NCBI RefSeq assembly: GCF_000499385.1 | Contig: NW_013651673.1 | Coordinates: forward strand, 60,480-124,479 | DNA from: Eimeria necatrix | Taxonomy: Eukaryota; Apicomplexa; Conoidasida; Eucoccidiorida; Eimeriidae | Length of the DNA stretch: 64,000 nt | Reading direction: 5' to 3' | In this document: positions 10,662 to 21,837 of the stretch, in pieces | Layout: each line of letters opens with the position of its first letter | Position numbering within the stretch: the first letter of the stretch is position 1 | The notes under the pieces: generated by a model | Databases searched by the model: none | What the model saw: the letters and a program-made list of their open reading frames with translations, nothing else | Told to the model about the DNA's origin: nothing | Made by a program: the position numbers and the translations under genes

Positions 10662-12856
10662 AGGTTGGTCTTATCAGACTGATTCACGGTCTGAAGAAAA
10701 CCTTTTAGAATGGAGCAACGGGAAGCCAGTAAATATGTTGATGCCCAGCCATGGGCGTACCGGCATTCTTTTCATTTTTGAAAGCCACAGGCTCCCGGGC
10801 ACATCTTCATTTTTTGAAGCCAGAGCCTCCGGGGGCTGCGAAGTTTTAGGTGCAGCCAAAATTTGCAGTACAAACCAACGGAGACAGTGGTACGAAGCTC
10901 TATGCAAAAGCCAGAAAGGGAAGGCATACCCCTACGATGGGCTACAAACATAAAAGCAGCCCTCTTCTTCCCGCTCTGGCAACAGTCCGCAACATCGCGA
11001 TTCAGATGTCAACGGCAGTTTCGCCCTTCCTTCTACTGTACGGATGCAATGCCATTTTGTGTGTGCGGGTTTCTTTAGGTGAGCTTCCTTCCTTTAATGT
11101 GTGCAAGCAGTGGTTATGTCACTTGCTAGATTGCACTCCATTATGTAGCTTATGCTGGAAAATAACAGGAGATTTTTGAAAGTAATCCCACGCAGCATGA
11201 CGCAGGAAATATTGTCTTGGTTTAACAGCGAAGCATCATTAAAAGATTTGAATGTAACTAATTTATGGAGCTGGACTGCTGTTCGAGACGTCCTACAGTA
11301 TGACGGCTGTATGGATATTCTGAGACTTCGCGTCCACGACAGAGCGGCAAGTCACAGGTGACCACTGAAATTCAAAAAAAAAGCCACGGGGATGCTCGTT
11401 TGTATCTGTGATTGCGACTGTCGACCCCAGTGACTCTTCGGTTAAATCGTGAAAGCTTTGGAGAGTCCCAGGTACGTTGTGGGCCTCAAAAGGCTTCTAC
11501 GCTAGTGGAGGCCCGCAATGAGCTGCGGGCAGAGCGCGAGTCGCCCGTATCGATCCAGTGGAATTGCTGTCGGTGTGGACAGCGGGCAAAAGCGTGGAAG
11601 CGTTCAAATAGCGCCTTTTGTGCTTTACGAGAGACAAACGTGTTGCCTGAAGGCACTTGGCAAACAGTAAAGGCAGTTGACGTGGCATCGTTCTAGTAAG
11701 GGCTTAGTGTAGCCGAGTATGCCCGATGCATAAAAAAGTTAAGACTCCTTTTCCTAACAATTCCATCGCATCAGCCCGCTGCTGCCTCCCTTTCTCAAAG
11801 AATAATGCCCTTCCGGTATGTATGAGTGTTTGGTTGGAGTTTGCGCTCGACGAAGCGGTGTACCTTCCAAGTCCCGCTCATTGAGTGTTGCTCTGATACT
11901 GGGAGTCTTCACTATGTTATTTCAGAGGAGGCGTTTCTTGAATACAGGCTTTTGCGCGCTCATTTTCCCTACAAAATTTCCTCCAGCTCCCCACTTCCCA
12001 TTTCTGTCCGCGTCGTATTTAGTCGAGCCTAGTGGCCTTTACTGTCTTTATCCTTCACATAACATCACATCTTTCTGTATTCTGGCAAGTAGCTTCAATA
12101 GAGGCGAGGCGTCCGAGACATTTCTTTCAAAGAATCCATCCCCATCACCCTCTCTAAGCAGCATCTTGCGGTGTTGCGGTGTTGAGTACCTCATAGCGCT
12201 GTTACTCTCGCTCTACCATCACATGTGTTAATAAATAGGGGGAACATATGACTAACTTGGAGACTGCGACAGGAAATATGCAGCAAGAGCACTACCAGCA
12301 AGAGGTGTTCTGGTTGGCCTCAGGCCAATCAGAACACCCCTTTTGCCCCATTGTCTCGCTGCTGCCGTTCTACAGGCTCTCTCTCTTCAGTTTTACGTAG
12401 CTGGCGCAAAATAAACTTGATAGCTCCATGATATTACATAGTTGCAAAGTAAGTGTAAATAGCAGGCAGCTCCAGCATGAGCAGCCGCAGCCTCTGCCGG
12501 CGCTGCCGCCGCTACTGGAGCAACTGAGGCTGCGACCGACGAACCCTGCAGGGCAGCGGCATCTGATTCGGGCAGCCGATCCCTCTGCTCATTTTCCGTG
12601 TTTCCCTTTAATCTTCGAAATGCACTTTGTATTTTGTTGCATGATGGGCTCTGAGAGAGACAGCCAGAACTGCGCAGCATTTTTGAAGTTGTCGGCGGCG
12701 CCCGCAGCAGCAGCTGCATCAGCATCATATGGCAATTTCCTCCTTTTTTTTTGTACCATCCCTTCGTCTCGTCTTAATTTCCAGTAGATATCATAGGGGC
12801 ACACACCCCGAAGAGAAAAACAGCGGACCAGCATTTCTCTAGGAGGGAACCCCGGC
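10662..12856. other. unassigned region with possible plus-strand exons
   Basis: Two stretches look exon-like. About 10879-11075 follows a TTTGCAG acceptor and reads YKPTETVVRSSMQKP onward. About 11164-11360 reads RRFLKVIPRSMTQEILSWF onward and ends at a GTGACC donor. I could not join them to each other or to flanking genes, and recognise neither. The rest is triplet-repeat DNA plus a short hairpin at 12304-12338. The open frames near 12400-12800 on both strands are CAG/CTG shadows. Confidence 0.35.
12304..12338. repeat. 17-bp-arm inverted repeat (hairpin)
   Basis: Left arm 12304-12320 and right arm 12322-12338 are complementary at 16 of 17 positions, with a single-base spacer at 12321. The one mismatch is a G-T wobble in RNA. 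It is in DNA with no assigned gene, about 0.5 kb upstream of the open frame at 12857. Confidence 0.85.
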
Positions 12857-14686
12857 ATGTCATCTTCCAAGAGGCCCAGGCAAAAGCAACAGCCGCTACA
12901 GGATCAACGCCAGCAGCAGCTGCAGCAGCAACACACCAAATGCACAAGACTCCGTGATGCGCGCTCCGGGCTTTTCGAGAGATCAGGAGATCTACCAACT
13001 CGGCCGGTAGCCGCAACAGCAACAGCATCTGGAAACTGTCCCTCTGCACCTGTCAAGCAAAGCCTTCCTCCCTCAGTCGATGTACGTTCTCCAGCATTCT
13101 CCCGTGTCTCCCAAAGACACCGGGCTCATTCTCAGGACGCAGCCAAATGCGGTCCACTGAATGAAGACAGGCCGGAGACTAAGTCGACTCCGCGCAACAA
13201 TTTGAGGCGACGGCCACACCAGCAACAGCGCCAAGCGCGAGCCCTAGACTCGACATTCGTAGCTCCCAAGGGGTCCCGCGTCCTGAGAGTTAGAGTTCTC
13301 CCCCGCGGGGCTGCTCATGAGGGCCCTCTTGGGCTCCTGTCGCGGCCCAAGGATGGCTCCAAAACCAGAGTCCAGGGGACCACTGAGGCTCTGCAGGGGC
13401 ACATAGAAACGCAGGACGCGCATGAACCCTGCAATTTTTCTATGCCTGTTGCAGCTCCACCTGAAGCATCAGCGGGGGTAGCGCCAGCGAAAGAAGCAAC
13501 AGCAATATCGGCAGCCAAGGCCGAAACAGGTGTTGTTAGTGAGGCTCCTTGGGCCTCCTCTCCACCATCTCCCTTGATAAGTGAGGATGCCGAAATAGCA
13601 CCAAATGAAGCAAAAGCTGCACCCAAAGCAGCAGCAGAAGCAGCAGCAACACAGGCAACGACCCAGCCCCAACTTGAAGAGGGGGAGACACTTGCTGATG
13701 GCCTACTTGGGGTCTGCGGTGAGCCTTTAAGCGACCCGCCGCCCTCACCACCAGCAGCGGCAGCAGCAAGCCAGTCAGCAACAGCAGCCCAGGGAGAGGA
13801 CGTGGCGAGCAGCAGCAGCAGCACCTGCCGCAACGTGAGCCAGTGCCTATCCAGTCTTCAGGACCTGCACACGGGCCTAACCCCCCGACCGTCTCAGCAG
13901 CAAGGGGAGGGGCCTCCAACCTCTCACCTGTTAGGGGCAATCCAGGGATCTCACTGGGGCGCAGCACCCGGTAAGGAGTGCGCATGTGGCGGCTCGCGCT
14001 GCTGCAGCAGTTGCTGGATTGGCTCCGTTTCGTTGCAGTGGGGTGCGGGCAGCAGCACAGGCCGCTTCTCAACTTCGTCTGTCTGCAGCACCAGCTCTCT
14101 AGCGAGCCTTACTGCTCCTGCAGGAGCAACAACAGCTACAGTTTCCGCTGCTGTGGCGCAGAAGCGGCTGCTGGAGCAAGTGTCTCAGGTCCTTCGCAGC
14201 AACGCATCTCTTGCTGCTGCCACAATGGCAGTACTGCCTAGGAGTCGGCGGTTTGCAGCAGCTGCTGCAGCAGCTGCTGCAGGCGCAACCCCACAGAAGA
14301 CCAAGGGACCCATGGGGGCAAGAAAGGCTCCTGAAGGGATCAAAAATGACGGCCGTAACAGCGCAAGCAAGGCCAAGAAGACCCCCAGTAGGGGATCCTC
14401 CTTGAAAAGGGGGCTCTCGGTGTCAACGCCTAACAAAAAGGGTCGAAGTGAAGGTTCATCCTCTCCCCGCAGTTGCAGCAATAGCGTGCGAAGTAGCTGC
14501 AGGGTCCGGGAAAAGGCAGCAGCAGCAGAGGCAATAGCAGCAGAAGCTGCGGCTGCTGCAATCCGCAGCGCAGAAGCCTCCAAGCAGAAGCAACGACGCC
14601 TGCAGCAGCAGCAGCAGCAGGCACACTACGCGAATCTGGAGTGCCTGTTGCAGGATCTGCGGCGAGAAGAAACACGGGATTGGTAA
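12857..14686 (+). CDS. Ala/Gln/Ser-rich low-complexity protein, 609 codons
   Basis: The longest single open frame in the window. It begins MSSSKRPRQKQQ and is rich in Ala, Gln, Ser and Pro, with basic clusters (KKTPSRGSSLKRG, around residue 500) and a Gln-rich helical tail ending in an LECLLQDLRREETRDW motif. No domain is recognised. The frame is not simply a repeat shadow, because long non-repeat parts (residues 60-200) stay open, but CAG tracts keep other frames open too (for example 13315-13833 minus). The stop at 14684 coincides with a GTAAGC donor at 14683, so the gene may continue by splicing. The obvious next acceptors do not give a compatible phase. It could be a nuclear or cytoplasmic scaffold. 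I infer no function. Confidence 0.5.
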   Translation: MSSSKRPRQKQQPLQDQRQQQLQQQHTKCTRLRDARSGLFERSGDLPTRPVAATATASGNCPSAPVKQSLPPSVDVRSPAFSRVSQRHRAHSQDAAKCGPLNEDRPETKSTPRNNLRRRPHQQQRQARALDSTFVAPKGSRVLRVRVLPRGAAHEGPLGLLSRPKDGSKTRVQGTTEALQGHIETQDAHEPCNFSMPVAAPPEASAGVAPAKEATAISAAKAETGVVSEAPWASSPPSPLISEDAEIAPNEAKAAPKAAAEAAATQATTQPQLEEGETLADGLLGVCGEPLSDPPPSPPAAAAASQSATAAQGEDVASSSSSTCRNVSQCLSSLQDLHTGLTPRPSQQQGEGPPTSHLLGAIQGSHWGAAPGKECACGGSRCCSSCWIGSVSLQWGAGSSTGRFSTSSVCSTSSLASLTAPAGATTATVSAAVAQKRLLEQVSQVLRSNASLAAATMAVLPRSRRFAAAAAAAAAGATPQKTKGPMGARKAPEGIKNDGRNSASKAKKTPSRGSSLKRGLSVSTPNKKGRSEGSSSPRSCSNSVRSSCRVREKAAAAEAIAAEAAAAAIRSAEASKQKQRRLQQQQQQAHYANLECLLQDLRREETRDW

Positions 14687-16553
14687 GCGCGCACCCGTAG
14701 ATGCCCTCCCACATAGCAGCAACTACATTCACGGCGGCAGCAACTGAAGCAAGAGCAGCAACAGCAGCAATTGCCACAGCAGCAACAACTGCAGCAACAG
14801 CAGTTGCATGTGCAGCGGCAGAACTTGATGCAGCAAACGCGGTCATTGCTGCCTTTCGGTGTGCCGCAGGTGGTGCGACGAGGACCAGCCCGAGTTGGCT
14901 GCGATTCCCTCCGAGGAGGCGGAACCCATGAGCTGCCCGCTCCTTTCGCCGCTTTAGCTGCAGCAGAAGCTCAGGTAGCACTTTTGTACAGGAGAAGTGT
15001 AAGGCTGCCGCGAGCCTACGGTGACCGAAAGGGCCCCGTAAAGGGACAAAATTTCCTGCTGTAGCTGCAGCAGTCTTCAGCTCGTGCAGTTGCCTCTGCA
15101 GGGTGGCAGCATGTTTGTCCTAGCGCCAATCAATTTGTGCTTGAAAAGACAAACCTGCAGAAATTATTTTTTCTTTAGGCTTGAGGAGCCAGTTTCGTTT
15201 TGCTGTAGCGGCAGGCGCTGTTTCGGCTGCTGCTGCTGCTGCTGCTTGTGCGCTTTTTTAAGAAAAAGCACAGCTGTGACACTACTCTGAGACAATTGCT
15301 TGTCTTTCCAGCTGGCTTTGGCGTGAGGCGTGAAGTATTCGAGCGAGTCGAAGTCGCTGGAGCCTGTGTACTGGCAGCTTGTTTGCGAGCCCCTTAGCGA
15401 ACTCGCCTGCGAACGTACTCGCTAGCTAGTTTGGTGGCTTTCAAGTCACATTGTGAGCTAGCCGGGTAGCTATTTTGGGTCAGATCCAACGGAGGAGACG
15501 ACGGTAGGTGCTCGATGCCTAGAGATGCAATTTGACTTCAATGCATGGATGCGAACGACATTGAAATCGAAGCGATCCATGGACAGCAGCAGCTGCGTTG
15601 GATGAAGGCTCTATTGCGGCTGTTTCAGCGCTGCGTGGCGGGGCTACGCCTCCGGTGGCTAACTCTGCTTTTGCAGTTTCTCTGATGCTCTCCCGCTACA
15701 TCCCGTCAAAGGAATCTCGTGGAAAGAGTGCAGTGGAACTTCCCTTGGGGTGATACAGCGAAACGTGGCCTCCGCTGGGGGCACCGCCTTCGTACCACAA
15801 CAAAGAAAACAATGCCGAGCTTCAAGGAGCATCGGGCAAACTGCCACTGCATGCATGCATGGCTGCATTTTGCCGTGAGCGCGTGGCTCTAACATACCAG
15901 ACCACTAATTTTCGTCATGCCGTGAAGCTAACGCGCTGAGGGGGAAAGGCATTCCGTTGTCGCACGCCTTGAGCGTTCTCTTTACTGGGCATACTGGCGT
16001 TCAGGAAAAAAAAACCATCAAGTGATGTGACGAGGGGGCATAGAGTTGCTCAGTGAAATAACACCTTCTAGTAATGTGAAAACGGGGCGTCTTTCCCATT
16101 TAGTCCATCGATGAGACGGTGTGACCCATCTTCGTGTTCTGAAATCTAAAGTCACACGCTAATGGCAAAATGCGACCAGCCCTAGAGCCTGCCAATCCTT
16201 CGCTAGGAACTTTAATTGAAATGATGAAAGCTTGCATATTGCCTCACATTTAGGAACAGTTCGCTCGTGTGGTTCTTGGTGTATCCTTACACTGGGTGTA
16301 TGCACTGACACCAGTAAGGAGCAACAAAAGCACAGCAACGCGGCTTTTGAACTAGGGATAACGCGAAGAAGGAAATACTTATGCAATTCTTATTGATACC
16401 ACTTAATGAAACGCATGCAGAGAATGAAGGCTCCCATTCTGTCGAGAGATTCCTTATCTCGCATCCATGCAAATAAGCGGGACGAAATGGTGGCATACAG
16501 CGCGAAAATAGCGAATCTTCGGCGAACAAGCGAATCTGTGAGACTTTCACAAC
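14687..16553. other. Gln-rich possible exon, then unassigned DNA
   Basis: About 14735-15063 on the plus strand is an open frame that starts Gln-rich (QLKQEQQQQQ) and continues VVRRGPARVGCDSLRGG. It may be an exon of the flanking loci, but no phase-compatible join was found. CTG repeats occur at 15225-15245. From 15300 to 16550 I see no supported feature. Confidence 0.3.
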
Positions 16554-18598
16554 GTGAAATGCTCTAAAGGCCAGTTTTTGAAGGACCAGCTCCTCTGTTT
16601 GCAGGCGAAACTCGAATTGCAATCGGCCATGCATGGGAATTCTAGTGCGCGGGCACACTTGATGACACAGGAGGCAGGACAAATGGAGCTCAATTTGAAA
16701 ATTCTGGAGCTTTCGAGAGAAAAAGCGGCAATCCTGAAGGGTATGCCACTCTTCAGCTCTACTGCCACCTTCTTCGCTTCGTCGCTCGCATGCCATCTTG
16801 CGAATGTGTTCATTCACATATTCCCAAAAACAGCTTCAAACGACTATTGTTGCAGGGCTCGACACAATTAGGGCTTCACAAAAAAGAGTGACAGAAACTT
16901 CGATAAACTTCTCAAGGTGGGTTTTAGTCCTCATTTCTTTTTTGTGCATGTTGAAATAATATTCCTCAGGCGGCTGAACGTACTAGCTGCGGGCCTTCGT
17001 CAGCAGCTCAAGGAGACCGCAGAGTATGACTGCTGTAAATTGCCTGTTCAGGAGCTGATGCATGACAATACTTGGCTCGTAGCTTCTACTCAGCCACGCC
17101 AGAGGGGGAATCACTACAGAAAAAACAGTACGATCGAATTAATCTGTTGATGCTTAGGACAGCACAATTTACACTCCTTTCGTGGCCAGGGAGGAGGTCA
17201 AAAACCTGGAGCAGCACCTTGCACAGGCTGAATCTGAAGAACGAGCGAGCGAGGAACTGAAAGAAGTAAGTTGGAGCAAGGAGCAACGCAAGGAGGTCCT
17301 TGGTGTACAGACTGCGAAACCTGCTTTTTTAGGCCGCTAGGAGAGAGCTTGCTTTTGAACAGGAAAAACTTAAAGAGGAGACTCAGGAGCTCATCAAACG
17401 TCAACTGGCGCACGCGCGTGAGCAGTGCCAGCGCACTCAGGGCCAACTCTACCCGCAGCATCAAGTTCCGCAGCAGCAGCAGTGGCTGCACCCACAGCAG
17501 TGGCAGCAGCAGCAACACCTACAGCCCTTTGGATCCTTTGGTGAAGGCATGCAAACAAAGCCCACGATACACTGCTCTGCTCCCCCACCAGAGCAACTAA
17601 TGAATCCCGTGCAGTCTTCTGCACCGTGCAATGCTCCCTTGCCACCAACTGCTGCATGCACAGCAGCTAATCCCCTTCAATGGGGACCACCTCATGGCCT
17701 TTATCCGGCAGCAGCCTACTCAGAGGTATCTAGCTGCAGAGGAAACAGTAACCCGCAGCAGTATCTGCAGCAGCAGCACCAACTGAGCTACGGGCAGTTG
17801 CCTTCAGCGGGTGGGGTGCACTTTCAGCGGGCTTCTTCTCTCGAGCAGCCTCCTCCGCTGCAGCAGCAGCAGCAGCAACAACAACCCAGCGCTTTCTATG
17901 GGGAAGCACCTGACTCTTATGCAGTGAGCGCTGCTCAGATGCAAGCCCTACAGGACCTGGCAAGCGACCTAGAAATTGCGGAAGGGGATATAAGCCCCTC
18001 GGAGCATATTGCCAACCCACCTTGGGGCCCCCAACGTCTTCCGTATGAATCGTCTGCTGCTGCAGCCTCGCCGCCGCCGCCGGCGAAACGCACAGCACAG
18101 TGGCACGAGACAGCAGCAGCTAATAAGAGACTGCCAGCGACTAAAGCGGTGCCCAAGGGGACTCACAGGGTTCAGCGAGCAGCGGAGCAGCCTCAGAAGC
18201 AGCAAAAAAGGAGGCAGGAAGGCCAGGCAAATGGCGCTGCAGCAGAAGCAAATGCCTGTAACCTCAGTGCGGCGATGACTGCAGCAGCAGCAGCACCGGC
18301 GCCGGAAATCTCAAGCTTAGACTCAGCCCAAATAAGGGCCTTGTATTTGTTGCAGGTATGTGTTGCAGACGCAGTAAGCCTTTTTCTTTTGTACCTTCAC
18401 AAACGCATCAGCGTAAAAAAGCTGGAGGCTTCGGAGACTCCGCAGGGAAGAGCAACGCCGCCTGTGAGACTTCCCACCAGCCACGGCAACGACGGCCCAG
18501 CAGCAGGCGGCCGCCTAGCGAAGGGGAGGCACAGGAGTCTGCAGCAGAAGTCTAGCGAGTGCAGCTTCGGCTCTTGCCAGTTTGAAGTGGATTTCTAG
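16554..18598 (+). CDS. coiled-coil, Gln-rich protein (partial exon model)
   Basis: Four plus-strand exon-like blocks share coiled-coil character. These are about 16585-16740 (DQLLCLQAKLELQ ... LKILELSREKAAILK, donor GTATGC), about 16971-17021 (RLNVLAAGLRQQLKETAE, donor GTATGA), about 17192-17265 (EEVKNLEQHLAQAESEERASEELKE, split here, donor GTAAGT), and a long exon from about 17334 (AARRELAFEQEKLKEETQELIKRQLAH region) into a Gln/Pro/Ala-rich tail running to 18355 or 18598. Heptad-like spacing of Leu with Glu/Lys is clear in the first three. No catalytic domain is seen. The frame after 18355 may be intronic, since GTATGT follows LYLLQ. A small frame at 18632-18832 (ending QERTQAGS) could be the last exon. 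It may be part of the same gene as 12857-14686. Confidence 0.45.
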
Positions 18599-19417
18599 AG
18601 TGCTTGGAAATAGCACAGAAAGATACGGGAGATGAACACACTGAATATGCCAGATCTGTATATTCCTCATCAGCTTTTTGCACTTTTGGAAATATCCTAC
18701 GTGGCTGTGAGCTTCCGCCAGCAGTGTCAAAGGCTCCTACTAAATGCTCGATCTGAGAGACTTGCGGCCCCCCGATTTTTGCTGCCTGTGAAGGAGCTGT
18801 CTCTACAAGAGCGCACGCAGGCGGGATCCTAACTGCTCTGCTGCAGCGCACAGATGCAGAAAAGCAAAAAGAGTAAAAAAGTCTGAACGGGGAAGAGGCG
18901 CCGAAAGGGATATCGCAAAGGTCCCGCTCCTGTTGAGGGACCCGCGGGACCCTTTGCTTTCCAGTTCAGCAATGCATTGTCAGCGTTTGGGTTTGCAGCT
19001 GGGTCGCCCAAATAGGGCGCCCGCTTTGTAGGTCTTTAGGCCTGACCTTGGTGGATTTGATGTGGTGCGTATTGACCTCTAGGTGTTGGTTCGACCTCAG
19101 CTCGTTTTCCAGTGTGATAAGAGCACTGAAAGCCCTGTATAGGAAAGCGACGGGTAAAAAAATCTTGGGTGGCAGCAAATGGTCATTTGTTCCTTAGATG
19201 TGAGCACATTTGGCGACTGCAGCTTTGACGTCCAAAGACAATAAAACTGCTACGGCTTACTGGCTGCCATCTCTGTTTGGCTCCTGTACATAGAGTTGCA
19301 GCAGCCGCAGCAGCAGACCAGCAGAATACCAACAGCAGCAGAGCCACACTTTCGATTCGGAAACGCTATAGTATTTTGATGAGGTTCTTCATCTCAGCAA
19401 GGTGTAGCATCTCTTAG
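18599..19417. other. intergenic or 3' exon region
   Basis: Between the plus-strand coiled-coil locus and the end of the minus-strand OTU gene, so these are convergent ends. The frame at 18632-18832 (67 codons, ending in a stop) has a Sec-free, helical, basic sequence and may be the terminal exon of the coiled-coil gene. The remainder (18840-19417) shows nothing recognisable beyond short CAG runs. Confidence 0.35.
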
Positions 19418-21837
19418 TTAGCCGGAAACGGGGAACAGCGGGGCAAAGTGGTTAGCTTCGCCTTCCGGCCGGCTTCCCTTCAGCCCCTGTGCGTTTGTAA
19501 AAAGGAGATGCAGAGGCCCCACTTTGCAGCCTTCCGTCCAGCCGAATACTTTGCAGAGATGCAGCTGGACCTCATGGAGCAGCTGCTGCTGCAGCGGCTC
19601 CTGCTGCTGCTGCTGCTGCTGAAGCAGAGCTAGAATGGTTTGCTGCTGCCTTTGTTGGAGCGTGTCTGTAGCTGCACCGCGACGGCTGGTTCGCCGCAGT
19701 GCTCCTCTAGTTTGAAGTGTATAGACGGCTATTGGGCGGCGGAGGGCGTGAGCCAGTGCCAGAATCTCGGGGCCTCCACCCCAGGTGGTTTGCATACGCA
19801 TGCGTCTGCAGTACTCCTGCGCTGAGCAGTTGTACTGCAGCGATGCCAGCTGCAACAGCTCCTCCCGCCCAACCTTCTCGGCGCCCTCCATTACAAATTC
19901 CTCCACAGACGGGTCTTGCAACGTATTGACAGCCAGCTGTATCAACGCCGCAGACGCAACAGCAGCAGCGGCAGCAATAGGTGAAGCAGCAGTGGTATGC
20001 TTGTGTCACGTGCTACACTTCATGCAATGCCTCTCTAGGTATAATAGTTCAACTACTGAATGTGTAGACAGAAATGCAGTAAAGAAGCTCCCGACCGGGC
20101 TCCCATCAGAGACGGGCCCGCAAATAGTAGCCCGCAGAAGATCCCGCCGGCCGCCTGACCTGTCTGAGGCTTATCGCGGCTTCTTGGAGGTGCTCATCTG
20201 AGAAAGACGGATGGTATCCAAATGAATCTTGCCACAAGGCGGCGGCGACAGAGACGAAGAGGCAGTCACCGGCGCCAGGGCTCTGCAGGAACACTGCACC
20301 AGCAACGACTACTGCGTTCCTTCGCTGTGGCTGTGCACTGAAGAACACTGCAGCATCAACAGCAGCTGCCGTTCTCAGTTGCTATGGACTTTTCAGTGGA
20401 TACAATGAACACTGTGCCGAAGGTAAAAGCCAGTACAAAGTTGGACTGTTCTAACTGCCGCATACCATAAAGAATTAAGTGTGAAATGCTTACAGTAGCC
20501 CATGAAATTGGAACTAATACTAATGATCCACAACTTACTCTGCCTGATTATCCTGACTATACTACTTATCTGAACATAAGCTTTCCGTCTGTTTCCATCT
20601 CGATTCTATACAGTGCAATGGAGAAATGGGAACAAAGTGCAGGATGCGTAGTATGCACAAAACATGAAATTCATTTTAGAATGACAACATGCACGGAAGC
20701 ACACGTGTTGGAGAGTCTGCGTACATGCACACCAACTGAAGTCTATGCATACTTTTCCCACTACGCTACCATACAAAGATGGTAGCGTAGTGGGAAAAGT
20801 ATGCATAGACTTCAGTTGGTGTGCATGTACGCAGACTAAGATGATCCAAGCTTACAATTATAAACGCAGCAGCAGCAACAATGGAGGCAGCAGCGGCAAC
20901 TGATAACAGCAGCAGCAGCAACGGCCGCTAGTACTTCTGGCTGCTACAGTCTAGGGTGTTACAGTATACCTGACCAGTTCTAGACAGAATTAAAGGTGTA
21001 CCAAAGAAAAAACGATGCTTCATATCCGCTGTGTTCACAAGTGAATTCTTGAACGTATCTGTCTCCGGTACTGAATTGTGTAGTGTACTTAAGTAGTGAT
21101 AGATATGCCCACAAAACACTGAAACTAAACATAAAAAACCGGGATCAGTCGAAAGCAACAAATGAATAGGCAAAGAGTCACAATGAGTGAGCAACTGGCC
21201 GATTGGCGTCCGACTGGTGTACTATCGAAGCTGTAAACAAATGCATTGTACAATTCAGTACCTGTCTAGCTCGCAGACACAGAGGGAATCCAGAGAGGTG
21301 AAATGAAATGGGTGCGAAATCTAAAGGGGCTTCCCGAGGAGACCCCTCACTCTGCTGCAGGAGCCAATGCAGCACAAAAGAACGTGCTGCTTCACAAGCT
21401 TCGGCCTCCTCCATGTTACCCTGGCCACTGCTGCTGCTTGCATTCCTTTCTATCTTCTGGTTGATATTCCTGTGTACAATGCCGTTGCTGCCCCCGTTGC
21501 TGTTGGAGTCAGTACCAATATTTTTGCTGCTACTGCTTTTTTGCCGCAGCAGAGATTGTGTCCTAGGTACTAACTTCCTGGTCAGGGATATGCACAGCGT
21601 GGCAGCCAAAAGGAAAAGGAACAAAGATGCCAGTACAATGCTTTTACGTCTGAGACGCAGAAACCTGCCGGATGAAGAGTGATGGGAGCTCCTTGGGGGA
21701 TAGCGGCCTCTTTCAACAAGTTCAATTTTCTTTTCCCGGCCCCTGATCCAGCAGAGATCCAAAGATCTGCAAATTGGGAAATGATTTAGCTCTGGCTGCC
21801 TCAGCAGCAGCAGCTGCTGTTGCTTCTGTAGCTGCAT
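19418..21837 (-). CDS. OTU-family cysteine protease, probably membrane-anchored, three exons, about 421 aa
   Basis: Likely deubiquitinase: OTU enzymes cleave ubiquitin from proteins with a Cys-His-Asp centre. Inferred exons on the minus strand: 21837-21262, 20330-20160, 19936-19418, all phase 0 with GT-AG borders. The OTU core is clear: SPGAGDCLF (D214, catalytic C215), an LAVNTLQDPSVEEF segment, YCRRMRMQTTWGG-PEILALAHAL with the family WGG and E, PIAVYTL, and a C-terminal NHFAPLF holding the catalytic His (H412). A Gln-rich insert sits between the last two motifs. Exon 1 adds a basic N-terminus and one hydrophobic span (about residues 66-85) followed by a Ser/Asn-rich linker, suggesting a single-pass membrane anchor with the protease domain on the C-terminal side. 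The link of exon 1 to the OTU exons rests on phase and position across a 931-nt intron and is inference. If wrong, exon 1 is a separate small membrane protein gene. Confidence 0.75.
20714..20837. repeat. perfect 59-bp inverted repeat with 6-nt loop
   Basis: The arms 20714-20772 and 20779-20837 are exact reverse complements, with ACAAAG (20773-20778) as the loop. It lies within the inferred first intron of the OTU gene. The arms are non-repetitive and are not CAG-like. Such exact arms mean a very recent origin, gene conversion between arms, or an assembly or cloning artefact. Confidence 0.95.

Noticed and set aside
13315..14072. Minus-strand Leu/Ala/Cys-rich frames
   Set aside because: Mirror images of the CAG-rich plus-strand frame at 12857-14686.
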